Shown here in pieces: positions 31,216 to 39,192 of a stretch of 64,000 nucleotides of DNA. The position numbers and the translations under genes were made by a program. The notes beneath the pieces were generated by a model. That model was not told the DNA's origin. It searched no databases and was given only the letters and a program-made list of their open reading frames with translations. How positions within the stretch are numbered: the first letter of the stretch is position 1; each line of letters starts with the position of its first letter. Source of the DNA: an uncultured Oscillospiraceae bacterium (GTDB lineage: Bacteria > Bacillota > Clostridia > Oscillospirales > Acutalibacteraceae); contig USJL01000005.1 in assembly GCA_900555015.1 (NCBI GenBank), positions 1 to 64,000 on the forward strand. Direction: 5' to 3'.

Positions 31216-32249
31216 ATAAATCAAAAATCGATTGGTGTGATTACACTTGGAATCCTATAACTGGCTGCTATCACGATTGTACTTACTGTTATGCAAGAAA
31301 ACTTGCTAATCGTTTTGCAGGTGACACAAGACAAAATATGGCAGACAAGAGGTGTAAACATATTGGTAGTGGCTTATATGAACTTAACGAGCCTTTCACG
31401 GCACGTAACGGCCGCACTCTCGCTACTCCGTTCGGATTTTATCCAACGTTACATAAATACAGAATGAATCATCTTGAACAGCGACCTACCGGGGCAAACA
31501 TATTTGTCGGCGCTATGGCTGATGTATTCGGTGAATGGGTACCAGATGAATGGATAAAGGATATTTTCGAGGCTTGCAAAAACAATCCGCAGCATAATTA
31601 TTTATTCCTTACTAAGAATCCTGAAAGGTACAGAGTGCTTGTACAGCAAGGCTTGTTACCTAAAGGCGAAAATATGTGGTATGGATTTTCATTTACCAAT
31701 ACACAAGCAGATATTCTTGTAAAATGCGAAGAATATCATTCATTTATAAGCATTGAACCAATTTTGGAGGATATCGGAGATTACATACAAGGATTTCCGA
31801 CGATCGCTGATTGGATAATAATCGGTGCAGAAACAGGAAATCGCAAAGGCAAGGTTATTCCGAAAGTTGAATGGATTGAAAAAATCGTTGCTCATTGCGA
31901 TAAATTTAATATTCCTGTTTTTATGAAAGAAAGTTTACGCTCAATTGTCGGTGATGAAAATATGCGACAGGAATATCCGACGCAGTTGTTACACAAGGAA
32001 ATCAGTGAGAAAAATAAAAAAAGGCTTCTTGCTCTTTGTTCAAGATGTGGTAAGGAAATGAAAAAAAGTGATATGTATTCTGTACTCGCAAAAAAGAAGA
32101 GAAAAGAAAGTGCTATTTTAATCGGCAATGTATGCACTGATTGTTGGCCGAGTTTTTTGGAGGATTTGAACTATGACAATAAGACTGACATCGGAACAAG
32201 CGAGAGCAATGGGGATAAATGTTCCTGCAGAAAAAAAGAAAGTCAATAA
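31212..32249 (+). CDS. DUF5131 (phage Gp37/Gp68 family) radical-SAM-like protein
   Basis: 345 residues. The N-terminus IDWCDYTWNPITGCYHDCTYC contains a CX3CX2C cluster like that of radical SAM enzymes. NIFVGAMADVFGEWVPDEWI, NYLFLTKNPERY, SIEPILEDI and WIIIGAETGNRKGK complete the DUF5131 pattern. The last 80 residues form a zinc ribbon (CSRCGKEM ... CTDCW) not always present in the family. The substrate is unknown; a role in nucleic-acid or nucleotide modification is a guess from the neighbourhood of methylases and PP-loop genes. Confidence 0.8.
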   Translation: MNKSKIDWCDYTWNPITGCYHDCTYCYARKLANRFAGDTRQNMADKRCKHIGSGLYELNEPFTARNGRTLATPFGFYPTLHKYRMNHLEQRPTGANIFVGAMADVFGEWVPDEWIKDIFEACKNNPQHNYLFLTKNPERYRVLVQQGLLPKGENMWYGFSFTNTQADILVKCEEYHSFISIEPILEDIGDYIQGFPTIADWIIIGAETGNRKGKVIPKVEWIEKIVAHCDKFNIPVFMKESLRSIVGDENMRQEYPTQLLHKEISEKNKKRLLALCSRCGKEMKKSDMYSVLAKKKRKESAILIGNVCTDCWPSFLEDLNYDNKTDIGTSESNGDKCSCRKKESQ

Positions 32250-32568
32250 ATATAGTTCTAAAAAAGTATGGATTGATGGTATATGCTTTGACAGTCAGGC
32301 TGAGGCGAACTACTATTGTCAACTCAAATTACTTCTTAGAGCCGGCGCCATTGAAGGTTTCTGCCGACAGGCACGTTTCGTTATTACTGAAGGCAAAAAC
32401 GGTGAAAGAGGTACAGAATATGTTACCGATTTTGTAATTTTCTATCCTGATAAAACATATCGCATTGTTGATGTTAAGGGTATGGAAACACCTGCTTTCA
32501 AACTTAAGGTGAAATCGTTCAGAGAGAAATATCCCAAATTAAAAATTGAATTGGAGAAAGAAATATGA
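32173..32568 (+). CDS. DUF1064 family protein (restriction-endonuclease-like fold)
   Basis: 131 residues, starting behind TTGGAGG and overlapping the DUF5131 gene by 77 bases. KKVWIDGICFDSQAEANYY has the Ser/Glu entry of the fold, and YVTDFVIFYPD with RIVDVKGM gives the D...(D/E)xK signature of PD-(D/E)XK enzymes. DUF1064 proteins are common in phage replication modules and are presumed Holliday-junction or structure-specific nucleases; that activity is not shown here. Confidence 0.75.
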   Translation: MTIRLTSEQARAMGINVPAEKKKVNKYSSKKVWIDGICFDSQAEANYYCQLKLLLRAGAIEGFCRQARFVITEGKNGERGTEYVTDFVIFYPDKTYRIVDVKGMETPAFKLKVKSFREKYPKLKIELEKEI

Positions 32569-33635
32569 TTATACATCAAAATGAATTATCGGAAAAACTG
32601 AAAGTCTTAAAGAGCATCAGCTCAGCAAAGCTCGGTGATGACTTATCAGGTGTATTGCTTAAGGATAAGATGCTAATTGCTAATAATTTCAAAACGGCCA
32701 TTGTTGTTCCTTTAACGGACTGTGAAGAGGCTATAAACTGCATAATACCTCCGACAGCAATTGATTTTATCATAAGCCTTCCTGAAGGCAATGTTGAAAT
32801 TACTGAAAAGGATAAGCAGCTTATTATTAAGTGTGGAAAAATCAAAAGTAAATTCAACACATACGATACTGACTTGTTTCCTGAGACAAACACAAGTAAG
32901 CCTGATGAAAATAAATTACTTATTGATATTAAAACAGTTGACCTTGAAAAGGCAGTAAAACAGGTTATGTATGCTTGCGCAAAGCCAAATTCATCAAAAC
33001 CTGTACACGAAGGATTATTGTTTGATGGTGACGGAATTTATCTGAATATTGTTGCCTGCGACGGCTATAGAGTTGCGTGGAACAAATTGGATAATACAAA
33101 TGAATTTAAAATGGTTTTGGATAAAGAAGCATTAAACAAGGCTTTTTCGATTGCTGATGATAATATCTGTATTTACTCTAACGACAGCAAGTCAATCGTA
33201 ATTGAGGCCGGCGAGTACCTTATAAATTCAAGACTATACCTTGCAGAACAGTTTATGGATTATTCCGCAACCGTTCCAAAAACATTCAAAACAGTGTTTA
33301 ATGTGGAACGCAGTCAGATTCTTTCTTGTTTTAATCGAATTGGATTATGTGTTTCCGATAAAAAGAAACACCCTGCAGAATTGAATTATCAAGATGATAC
33401 TTTGGATATAAGCGTTAAAGACCCTATGGTTGACATTCACGAAACTTTATCATTACAGCCCATCACAAGCAATGAGCCAACGAGAATAGGCATAAATATT
33501 GATTTTATGAAAGATGCCTTAAAGAGTGTTACAAGCGAAAGTATTATGTTTTGTATGAACGGAGGTCTTAATCCGATTATCATACAGGATGATAAATTTA
33601 CACAGGTTCTTATGCCTATGAGATTGAAAGGATAA
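32565..33635 (+). CDS. Phage-encoded DNA polymerase III beta clamp (DnaN-like)
   Basis: 356 residues, slightly shorter than host DnaN (about 366-370). The three-domain clamp pattern is visible: N-terminal QNELSEKLKVLKSISSAKLG, KSKFNTYDTDLFPE, the second domain with HEGLLFDGDGIYLNIVACDG and YRVAW, and the C-terminal end FCMNGGLNPIIIQ with VLMPMRL. Beta clamps ring DNA and tether polymerases and other enzymes through QL(S/D)LF peptides. A phage-owned clamp is notable because three phage proteins in this operon end in such peptides. It overlaps the DUF1064 gene by 4 bases. Confidence 0.88.
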   Translation: MIIHQNELSEKLKVLKSISSAKLGDDLSGVLLKDKMLIANNFKTAIVVPLTDCEEAINCIIPPTAIDFIISLPEGNVEITEKDKQLIIKCGKIKSKFNTYDTDLFPETNTSKPDENKLLIDIKTVDLEKAVKQVMYACAKPNSSKPVHEGLLFDGDGIYLNIVACDGYRVAWNKLDNTNEFKMVLDKEALNKAFSIADDNICIYSNDSKSIVIEAGEYLINSRLYLAEQFMDYSATVPKTFKTVFNVERSQILSCFNRIGLCVSDKKKHPAELNYQDDTLDISVKDPMVDIHETLSLQPITSNEPTRIGINIDFMKDALKSVTSESIMFCMNGGLNPIIIQDDKFTQVLMPMRLKG

Positions 33636-33641
33636 TTTATT

Positions 33642-33737
33642 ATGAAAAAATTTGTTAAACAAACCATAATTTTTATTGTTTCAATGCTCGTGTTTGCTTT
33701 AGGCATATCAGCGACAGTTGAGGGGGTTCTATTTTGA
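33642..33737 (+). CDS. 31-residue single-pass membrane peptide
   Basis: ATG at 33642, six bases after the clamp stop; TGA at 33735-33737. A basic start (KKFVKQ) is followed by a hydrophobic segment (TIIFIVSMLVFALGISATV). It looks like a tiny membrane protein; function unknown. It overlaps the next gene through TTGA. Confidence 0.5.
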   Translation: MKKFVKQTIIFIVSMLVFALGISATVEGVLF

Positions 33738-33862
33738 GCGGTGAAGATTGTTGTTGCTGTAAAAAATGTGTTCATTATAACGGCACATTGTACAAATGTA
33801 TATTACATAACATTGAAATTAAAAATCCTTGGTTTAGTAGTTGTTTTGACTATGAATGGTAG
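33734..33862 (+). CDS. 42-residue Cys-rich protein, TTG start
   Basis: TTG at 33734 behind GAGGGGG, overlapping the previous stop; TAG at 33860-33862. It begins SGEDCCCCKKCVHYNGTLYKC, five cysteines in nine residues, and has a later SCFDYEW. Almost surely a metal-binding mini-protein; function unknown. Confidence 0.6.
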   Translation: MSGEDCCCCKKCVHYNGTLYKCILHNIEIKNPWFSSCFDYEW

Positions 33863-33870
33863 GAGGAATT

Positions 33871-34035
33871 ATGGATAATAAAAAATTTATGTGCCGTCCC
33901 TGTATGGAACAGTTAAAGGCACAGGGAAAAGTTATAAAAGGCAGTCATATCAAAGACAAGTATACCTGCGAAATCTGTAAACGTCGAAAATATGGTTATG
34001 TTTGTGAAATGACTGACGGTGAGGCAAATGGCTAA
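33871..34035 (+). CDS. 54-residue zinc-finger-like protein
   Basis: ATG at 33871 behind AGGAGG; TAA at 34033-34035. CRPCMEQLK and later CEICKRRKYGYVC form a two-knuckle zinc site. It overlaps the next gene by 8 bases. Function unknown. Confidence 0.65.
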   Translation: MDNKKFMCRPCMEQLKAQGKVIKGSHIKDKYTCEICKRRKYGYVCEMTDGEANG

Positions 34036-34189
34036 AAAATATGTATGTGTTGCTGAACGTTGCAAATGGCGAGTTGAATGTGGTTCGAAAAATGCAATGT
34101 GCAGCAGATTAAATTGTCCTCATATCAGAATTTTGGAAGAGACTTTACCTACTGTAAAATGGGGAAATCTTGCTAAAAAGAAAAAATAA
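34028..34189 (+). CDS. 53-residue Cys-rich basic protein
   Basis: ATG at 34028 inside the previous gene; TAA at 34187-34189. It has cysteines at regular spacing (YVCVAERCKWRVEC, MCSRLNCPH) and a Lys-rich end (AKKKK). Probably metal-binding and nucleic-acid-interacting; not assigned. Confidence 0.6.
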   Translation: MAKKYVCVAERCKWRVECGSKNAMCSRLNCPHIRILEETLPTVKWGNLAKKKK

Positions 34190-34208
34190 TCCAGAAAGGA
34201 AATATGCA

Positions 34209-34352
34209 ATGGAATGTAACAATAACGAATGTCCTATGTATGAATACTGCTTAACGCAAAAGCATGATTACGAAACCTGTGCCGATATGGTAAGCCGCTA
34301 TAATGCAGGATTGCTTTTAGCCCCTGAGTATGTAAAAAATAGTGCATTTTAG
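34209..34352 (+). CDS. 47-residue Cys-rich protein
   Basis: ATG at 34209 behind AAAGGA. It begins MECNNNECPMYEYCLTQKHD, with one more cysteine at YETC. One of a series of small Cys proteins in this stretch. Function unknown. Confidence 0.55.
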   Translation: MECNNNECPMYEYCLTQKHDYETCADMVSRYNAGLLLAPEYVKNSAF

Positions 34353-34362
34353 GAGTTAATGT

Positions 34363-35151
34363 ATGAATGCTTTAATTAAGTATCCCGGTGCAAAATGGAA
34401 GTTGGCGGAAAAAATAATTGAAATGATGCCTGAACATCACAGTTATTTAGAGCCGTTCTTTGGTAGCGGAGCTGTTTTGTTTAATAAACCACAGTCACAT
34501 ATTGAAACCGTAAACGATATAGATGATGAGGTTGTAAATCTCTTTTATTGTATTCGTACTGAACCTGAGCGACTGGCAAGATTATTATATCTGACACCGT
34601 ATGCCCGGCAGGAATATGAAAATGCTTACATAAAAACGGACGAGCCGTTAGAAAAGGCAAGACGATTTTGTATAAGACTTAATCAAGGACACGGATTCCG
34701 AACTACAGGGGAAAAAGTCGGTTGGAAAAATGATTTACAAGGCAGGGAAAGAGCCTATTGTAAAGTTGATTGGAACAGACTGCCTGAAAAAATTATTCAA
34801 GCTGCCAAAAGGCTGAAAGATGTTCAAATTGAAAGCAGACCTGCAGTAGAAGTTATAAAGCGTTTTAATTTTGAAAATGTTTTGATTTATGCAGATCCAC
34901 CGTATCTGTTAAGTACGCGTTGCAGAGAGCAATATAATCACGAAATGAGTGAAGAACAGCACATTGAGTTACTTGATGTGTTGCTCAGGCATAAAGGCTA
35001 TGTGATGATTAGCGGTTATGATAGCGATTTGTATAACGATATGCTGAAAGATTGGTATAAAACCGAGCAGAATTTCTATACGCAAAATATTCAGCAGAGA
35101 ACAGATTGCTTGTGGATGAATTTCCAGCCTTACGGCCAGTTGAGTTTATAA
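34363..35151 (+). CDS. Dam-type DNA adenine methylase
   Basis: 262 residues. The Dam/alpha-class order is clear: N-terminal LIKYPGAKWKLAEKI, AdoMet motif YLEPFFGSGAVLFNKP, NDIDDEVVNLF, then the catalytic ADPPYLL (about residue 180) and YVMISGYDSDLY. It methylates adenine N6, probably to protect phage DNA or regulate phage genes; the target site cannot be read from sequence. The C-terminus GQLSL resembles a clamp-binding peptide, which would guide it to newly replicated DNA (inference). Confidence 0.9.
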   Translation: MNALIKYPGAKWKLAEKIIEMMPEHHSYLEPFFGSGAVLFNKPQSHIETVNDIDDEVVNLFYCIRTEPERLARLLYLTPYARQEYENAYIKTDEPLEKARRFCIRLNQGHGFRTTGEKVGWKNDLQGRERAYCKVDWNRLPEKIIQAAKRLKDVQIESRPAVEVIKRFNFENVLIYADPPYLLSTRCREQYNHEMSEEQHIELLDVLLRHKGYVMISGYDSDLYNDMLKDWYKTEQNFYTQNIQQRTDCLWMNFQPYGQLSL

Positions 35152-35164
35152 AGGAGTGATAATA

Positions 35165-35512
35165 ATGTGTATGGGAATGATGAATTACAGAGAGTCAGAG
35201 GATAATTTAACATTGATTACCTGTAAAGGATGTAACCGAACTTGGCAAGTTACAGAATCCGCAGCTGAGCAATTTAAAGAGCAGTACGACAGCCTTTGTA
35301 ATGCTTGCCGAAATAAATCCAAAGAAACAGTTTCGTTGTTAAAACCATATACAAACTTTGAGAAAATTAAGGCAATGAGTCTCGACGAAATGGTAATTGC
35401 AATTATAAATAAATGTGGTAAATGTTGCCCTCTTTCCGATGATTGTCAAGTAACACATTATGATGAGTGTGATTTAAAGTTAAGACAATGGCTCGAAAGT
35501 GAGGCGGAATAG
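35165..35512 (+). CDS. Zinc-ribbon-like small protein
   Basis: 115 residues from the ATG at 35165, eight bases after AAGGAG; several in-frame ATGs make the start uncertain by a few residues. LITCKGCNRTW and CNACRNK form one zinc knuckle pair, KCGKCCPLSDDC a second cluster. Function unknown. Confidence 0.6.
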   Translation: MCMGMMNYRESEDNLTLITCKGCNRTWQVTESAAEQFKEQYDSLCNACRNKSKETVSLLKPYTNFEKIKAMSLDEMVIAIINKCGKCCPLSDDCQVTHYDECDLKLRQWLESEAE

Positions 35513-35516
35513 TTTG

Positions 35517-35669
35517 ATGTTATGTAAACACTTAGATGAATTTACAGGAATATGCTGCAATACAGACAGCGAGTATATCGCTGATGTTTGTCCATATTGT
35601 GATGTTGCAAACGAAACGTTGATATGCAACAGAGAGGCTGCAGATTGTTTTGAGGAGGTAAAAGAATGA
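35517..35669 (+). CDS. 50-residue Cys-rich protein
   Basis: ATG at 35517, TGA at 35667-35669, overlapping the next gene by 4 bases. MLCKHLDEFTGICC, DVCPYCD, LICNR and DCFEE contain eight cysteines. Probably zinc-binding; role unknown. Confidence 0.55.
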   Translation: MLCKHLDEFTGICCNTDSEYIADVCPYCDVANETLICNREAADCFEEVKE

Positions 35670-36079
35670 CTTGTGAAGAACATTGTTTGCATTGGGAGGT
35701 ATGCAAATTAACTCCTCCTGAGTATTCGACTGCAAAATATTATACATTTTGTAACTGCGCTGAAAAATGCGAATGCTTCAAAGACAAATCCAAATACATA
35801 GAACTGCCGTGTAAGGTTGGGGATACAGTTTATATAAAAGGTGTTCCTCTTGTTGTTTCATTTGTATGTATTGATGATGAAGCTAATTTTGTTATTCAAT
35901 TCGATTGTGAGGATTGCTACAAATGTCCGTTCTATGAAGATGAAGTATCTTTTGAGGGAGAACACGATTGTAGAACACAAGGCTATCTTGAGTTCACTGA
36001 AAGCGATATCGGTAAAACCGTATTCCTCACCAAATCCGAAGCAGAACAAAAATTAAAGGAGCTTCTCGGTGATAATTAA
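35666..36079 (+). CDS. Cys-rich phage protein with a beta-rich core
   Basis: 137 residues starting behind GGAGG. The N-terminal part is Cys-rich (MTCEEHCLHWEVC, CNCAEKCECF). Then comes a strand pattern LPCKVGDTVYIKGVP ... FVCIDDEANFVIQFDC and a C-terminal TESDIGKTVFLTKSEAEQKL motif seen in many Firmicutes phage proteins. Function unknown. Confidence 0.65.
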   Translation: MTCEEHCLHWEVCKLTPPEYSTAKYYTFCNCAEKCECFKDKSKYIELPCKVGDTVYIKGVPLVVSFVCIDDEANFVIQFDCEDCYKCPFYEDEVSFEGEHDCRTQGYLEFTESDIGKTVFLTKSEAEQKLKELLGDN

Positions 36080-36281
36080 GCCGGTATTCGGCGGTAAGGA
36101 CTGGTGCGTTGAATGGAAATGTCCTTGTTTAACCTGCGAATTTTGGATAAATGGTAATCCTGAATGTGCTTGTAAGCCTTGTAATAAAATAGGCTTACTT
36201 CAACCGCAAGATGTTATATGTCATAAAACACATCCTGAAATTTATAGAAGAAAACCTAAGGAGAAAAATAATGGACGCTAA
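36069..36281 (+). CDS. 70-residue Cys-rich protein, GTG start
   Basis: GTG at 36069 overlapping the previous gene by 11 bases, with AAAGGAG nearby. WKCPCLTCEFWINGNPEC, CACKPC and VICH give eight cysteines. Function unknown; the overlap with the next start at 36271 is also 11 bases. Confidence 0.55.
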   Translation: MIIKPVFGGKDWCVEWKCPCLTCEFWINGNPECACKPCNKIGLLQPQDVICHKTHPEIYRRKPKEKNNGR

Positions 36282-36453
36282 AGAATGTAGATTTTGCAAA
36301 TACTGTGATATTAATCGTACTGACAATTTCGGACGAGTGCGTTGCACAAGGTTCAGCAGATATGTCGGTAAGTTTAATGGCTGTGATTACTTCATCACCG
36401 AGAAATCAGAAAAAATATTTGATGCATTAAAGGAGCTGAAAGAAAATGCCTGA
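36271..36453 (+). CDS. 60-residue Cys-rich protein
   Basis: ATG at 36271 behind AAGGAG. ECRFCKYCDI and RVRCTRFSRY ... GCDYF give five cysteines in a zinc-finger-like spacing, with a helical tail. Function unknown. Confidence 0.6.
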   Translation: MDAKECRFCKYCDINRTDNFGRVRCTRFSRYVGKFNGCDYFITEKSEKIFDALKELKENA

Positions 36454-36679
36454 AGAATTGATTTGTCCTTATTGCGAAAAAGAACAAGATTGTCACGAAC
36501 CAGATGAAATAAATGCAGAGTTTGCTTTGACAGAATGCGAGCATTGTGGTAAATCCTTTTGGTATTCTGTAACTGTAACAAGAGATTATGACTCTTGGAC
36601 AGATGAGGAAGATAAAGCAATGATGGCAGTAGCGGAGACTTTATTGAATATGAGGAGGACAAACAATGCGACTGATTGA
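36446..36679 (+). CDS. Zinc-ribbon protein, 77 residues
   Basis: Starts at 36446 inside the previous gene. LICPYCEKEQDCHEPDE and TECEHCGKSFWYSVTVT form a standard two-CxxC zinc ribbon. The acidic C-terminal tail has a helix. It overlaps the next gene by 14 bases. Function unknown. Confidence 0.65.
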   Translation: MPEELICPYCEKEQDCHEPDEINAEFALTECEHCGKSFWYSVTVTRDYDSWTDEEDKAMMAVAETLLNMRRTNNATD

Positions 36680-36971
36680 TGCTGATGAATTAAGAGAAGA
36701 GATTTTAAATGATGACGATTATATTTTCGATAATGATACTGTAAATCATTTCTTAGATTTAGTTGATTTGTCGCCAACCATAGATGCCGAGCCTGTTGTT
36801 CACGGGCATTGGAAGGTTATTACTTTCAAAAACAGTAGAAAGAAATTTATAGAATGTTCTGAATGTGGAGCAACAATAGATTGTTTAGCTACTTATATTG
36901 ATGAAAACGAGTATGATGGCTGTCCTTATTGCAGGGCAAAAATGGACGAGGAGCAGGGATGCGAGATATAA
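36666..36971 (+). CDS. Phage protein of the MRLIDAD type with zinc ribbon
   Basis: 101 residues starting behind GAGGAGG. The N-terminus MRLIDADELREEI and the core VVHGHWKVI ... ECSECGATI, CPYCRAKMDE are found repeatedly in Firmicutes phages as a small protein ending in a zinc ribbon. No role is known. It overlaps the PP-loop gene by 13 bases. Confidence 0.65.
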   Translation: MRLIDADELREEILNDDDYIFDNDTVNHFLDLVDLSPTIDAEPVVHGHWKVITFKNSRKKFIECSECGATIDCLATYIDENEYDGCPYCRAKMDEEQGCEI

Positions 36972-37969
36972 GAGAACTTAAGTATATGCAGTCCTTACCA
37001 CTTGAAAGAAAAATAGAAATGACTGCACAGCGTATTCGTGGCTGGTATGAATACTATAACGGAAATGTTGCTATTTCATTTAGTGGTGGTAAAGATAGTA
37101 CAGTTTTAATGCACATAGCAAGAAATCATTTTTTGTGTGATTTTGATATAAAGGGTGTATTCGTAGACACCGGACTTGAATATTCTGAAATCAGAAAGTT
37201 TGTTAAAACCTTTGACAATGTTGAAATCATCAGACCGAAAATGCGTTTTGATGAAGTGATAAAAACATACGGCTATCCTGTTATAAGTAAAACGGTTGCA
37301 CATAATGTGAGGTGTGCAAGAAATGAGCCTAACGGCAAAATCGTTCAAAATTGCTTTTGTGAAGAAAAAACAGGACCTTATGCAATGGCAAAATGGAATG
37401 ACTTGCGATTTGTTGATTTCAATATTGATGACCGCTGTTGCGACATTATGAAAAAGCAACCTATGCACGAATATTCAAAAAAGAATGGTGTATATTTTAT
37501 GACTGCCGAAATGGCTTGCGAAAGCACAAAGCGAACTGATACTTGGTTGCATCACGGTTGTAACGGCTTTGATATGAAATATCCTAAATCGACACCTATG
37601 GCATTCTGGACTGAACAAGATGTTTTGAAATATATTTATGATTATCAACTTGATATATGTTCTGTCTATGGTGATGTAGTGTGTGAGCCTGAACAACTTG
37701 ATTTTGAGGGTAACTGGATTACTACATATCATACCACAGGAGTAGATAGGTCAGGATGCGTGTTTTGTGGTTTCGGCGCTCACCTTGAAAAAGACAAAAA
37801 GAGATTTTTGCATTTGAAAGAGGTAGAGCCAAAGAAATATGATTATTGTCTTAATGGCGGTGAGTTTGTAAACGGCTTATGGCAGAATAACAAGCAGGGC
37901 TTAGGTATGCGATATGTCTTTGATGAACTCAACAAACTGTATGGTGATGATTTTATAAGATATGAATAG
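36959..37969 (+). CDS. PAPS/APS-reductase-like PP-loop protein with CC...CxxC motif
   Basis: 336 residues from the ATG at 36959 behind GAGGAG. The PP-loop SGGKDS is at 42-47, followed by GVFVDTGLEY. A Cys-Cys pair at 160-161 (DDRCCD) and CVFC at 267-270 reproduce the CC...CxxC layout that holds a 4Fe-4S cluster in APS reductases. The protein may adenylate or thiolate a substrate, as DndC does in DNA phosphorothioation, but DndA/B/D/E partners are absent. It sits in the early operon, apart from the two other PP-loop genes at 43489 and 44900. Confidence 0.82.
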   Translation: MRDIRELKYMQSLPLERKIEMTAQRIRGWYEYYNGNVAISFSGGKDSTVLMHIARNHFLCDFDIKGVFVDTGLEYSEIRKFVKTFDNVEIIRPKMRFDEVIKTYGYPVISKTVAHNVRCARNEPNGKIVQNCFCEEKTGPYAMAKWNDLRFVDFNIDDRCCDIMKKQPMHEYSKKNGVYFMTAEMACESTKRTDTWLHHGCNGFDMKYPKSTPMAFWTEQDVLKYIYDYQLDICSVYGDVVCEPEQLDFEGNWITTYHTTGVDRSGCVFCGFGAHLEKDKKRFLHLKEVEPKKYDYCLNGGEFVNGLWQNNKQGLGMRYVFDELNKLYGDDFIRYE

Positions 37970-37979
37970 GAGACTATAA

Positions 37980-38171
37980 ATGCAGATAGAGCATAAAGGG
38001 TATACTATAACACAAACTGAAAACGGTCACATTTGGATAAGCAAAGGTGATAATGGAGCACATATACACTGCAATGAAATTCTCACTAAAGAAGAATTAG
38101 TCGCAAAGGCTGATGAATTCATCCAAATAGAAAAAATCTTTGATAGTTTATTTGAGGAGGACGAACAATGA
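37980..38171 (+). CDS. 63-residue acidic protein
   Basis: Starts behind AGGAG and overlaps the next gene by 4 bases. A short strand pattern (IEHKGYTITQTENGHIWIS) is followed by a helix ending in FEEDEQ. Not recognised. Confidence 0.55.
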   Translation: MQIEHKGYTITQTENGHIWISKGDNGAHIHCNEILTKEELVAKADEFIQIEKIFDSLFEEDEQ

Positions 38172-38485
38172 GCATAACAATGACAAATGAAGAGGCAATC
38201 AGGATATTAGACCCTGCTGCGAGTACGTATGGAAAGCCTATGACGGTTAAGGATATGGAGCGTTGCAACGAAGCTTGCAGAGCGGCGGTCAAAGCCCTTG
38301 AATGTCGAATGCCAAAAAAGCCAATTTCAATAAAAAATGATGAAGATGTAAGAATAGGTGCAGGAACTTGGAAAGCAGGAGTGACGGTTTATAAATGCCC
38401 TTGTTGCAATAGTTTTATAAGCCGTTCGAGTGATTTTTGTAACAAATGCGGACAGGCTTTAGATTGGAGTGATTCTGATGAATAG
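38168..38485 (+). CDS. Phage protein with C-terminal zinc ribbon
   Basis: 105 residues. A helical N-terminal half (MTNEEAIRILDPAAS, NEACRAAVKALE) is followed by a zinc ribbon (YKCPCCNSFI, DFCNKCGQAL). This combination is widespread in Firmicutes phages; function unknown. Confidence 0.65.
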   Translation: MSITMTNEEAIRILDPAASTYGKPMTVKDMERCNEACRAAVKALECRMPKKPISIKNDEDVRIGAGTWKAGVTVYKCPCCNSFISRSSDFCNKCGQALDWSDSDE

Positions 38486-38969
38486 AAAAGAAACAACAAA
38501 AGCCATATCAGATGCTCTTGAAAATTATCTTAATCCTAATCTTGATACAAGGATTTATCTTTCAAAAGAGGTTACTTTTGATTATGCAACAGGTCATCAA
38601 ACAAGAGTTGACTATATGTTGTTCAAACCAATTAACAATAGTATATCAGGAATTGAAAAAGGCGATTTCTATTGCTATGAGATTAAGTCTTGCATTGATG
38701 ATTTCAAATCAAAGAATGGTCATAATTTCTATGGAGACTTTAACTATTATGTTATGACATTAGATACATACGAAGATGTAAAGAGTTATATTCCAAGAAC
38801 TGTAGGCGTTTATACTCTTAATGCTCTTGGAGTGTTACATCTTACCAAAAAGGCTGTACGTGCTGACCGAAAATATCCATTTGCAGTAACTCTTATGATG
38901 ATGTTTAGATCTGCCAACAGAGAATATTTCAAAAATAAGAGAAAGGAAAAGTCAAATGAAAAAATCTGA
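38478..38969 (+). CDS. MmcB-like PD-(D/E)XK nuclease-fold protein
   Basis: 163 residues from the ATG at 38478 behind GGAG. RVDYMLFKP and FYCYEIKSCIDDFKSKNGH give the D...ExK catalytic pattern of PD-(D/E)XK enzymes, similar to MmcB-type DNA repair proteins. The C-terminus is Lys/Arg-rich. A nuclease role in phage DNA metabolism is likely but not proven. Confidence 0.65.
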   Translation: MNRKETTKAISDALENYLNPNLDTRIYLSKEVTFDYATGHQTRVDYMLFKPINNSISGIEKGDFYCYEIKSCIDDFKSKNGHNFYGDFNYYVMTLDTYEDVKSYIPRTVGVYTLNALGVLHLTKKAVRADRKYPFAVTLMMMFRSANREYFKNKRKEKSNEKI

Positions 38970-39192
38970 ACTTGAAAAGCATCTTGGTAAAAATGTAATG
39001 ATTACACTTTTTGATAATGATATTATCGAAGGCAGTTTACATAAAACGGAGGAAAAAATATTTGATAATGAACCTAATCTTCATTTAATGCCAAAATATT
39101 ATGTTTTATTAAATAATAAAACCGGAAAAAGCTCCTGTTTGTTCAGAAGTTCTCATGTTAAAAAATTAACTGAAATGAGGGGTAACGAATGA
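38956..39192 (+). CDS. Small beta-barrel (Sm-like) protein
   Basis: 78 residues. ELEKHLGKNVMITLFDNDII, EGSLHK and YYVLLNN follow the strand pattern of Sm/LSM-like folds, with a Ser/Arg-rich end (CLFRSSHVKKL). RNA binding is possible; the fold call is by pattern only. It overlaps both neighbours by a few bases. Confidence 0.55.
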   Translation: MKKSELEKHLGKNVMITLFDNDIIEGSLHKTEEKIFDNEPNLHLMPKYYVLLNNKTGKSSCLFRSSHVKKLTEMRGNE

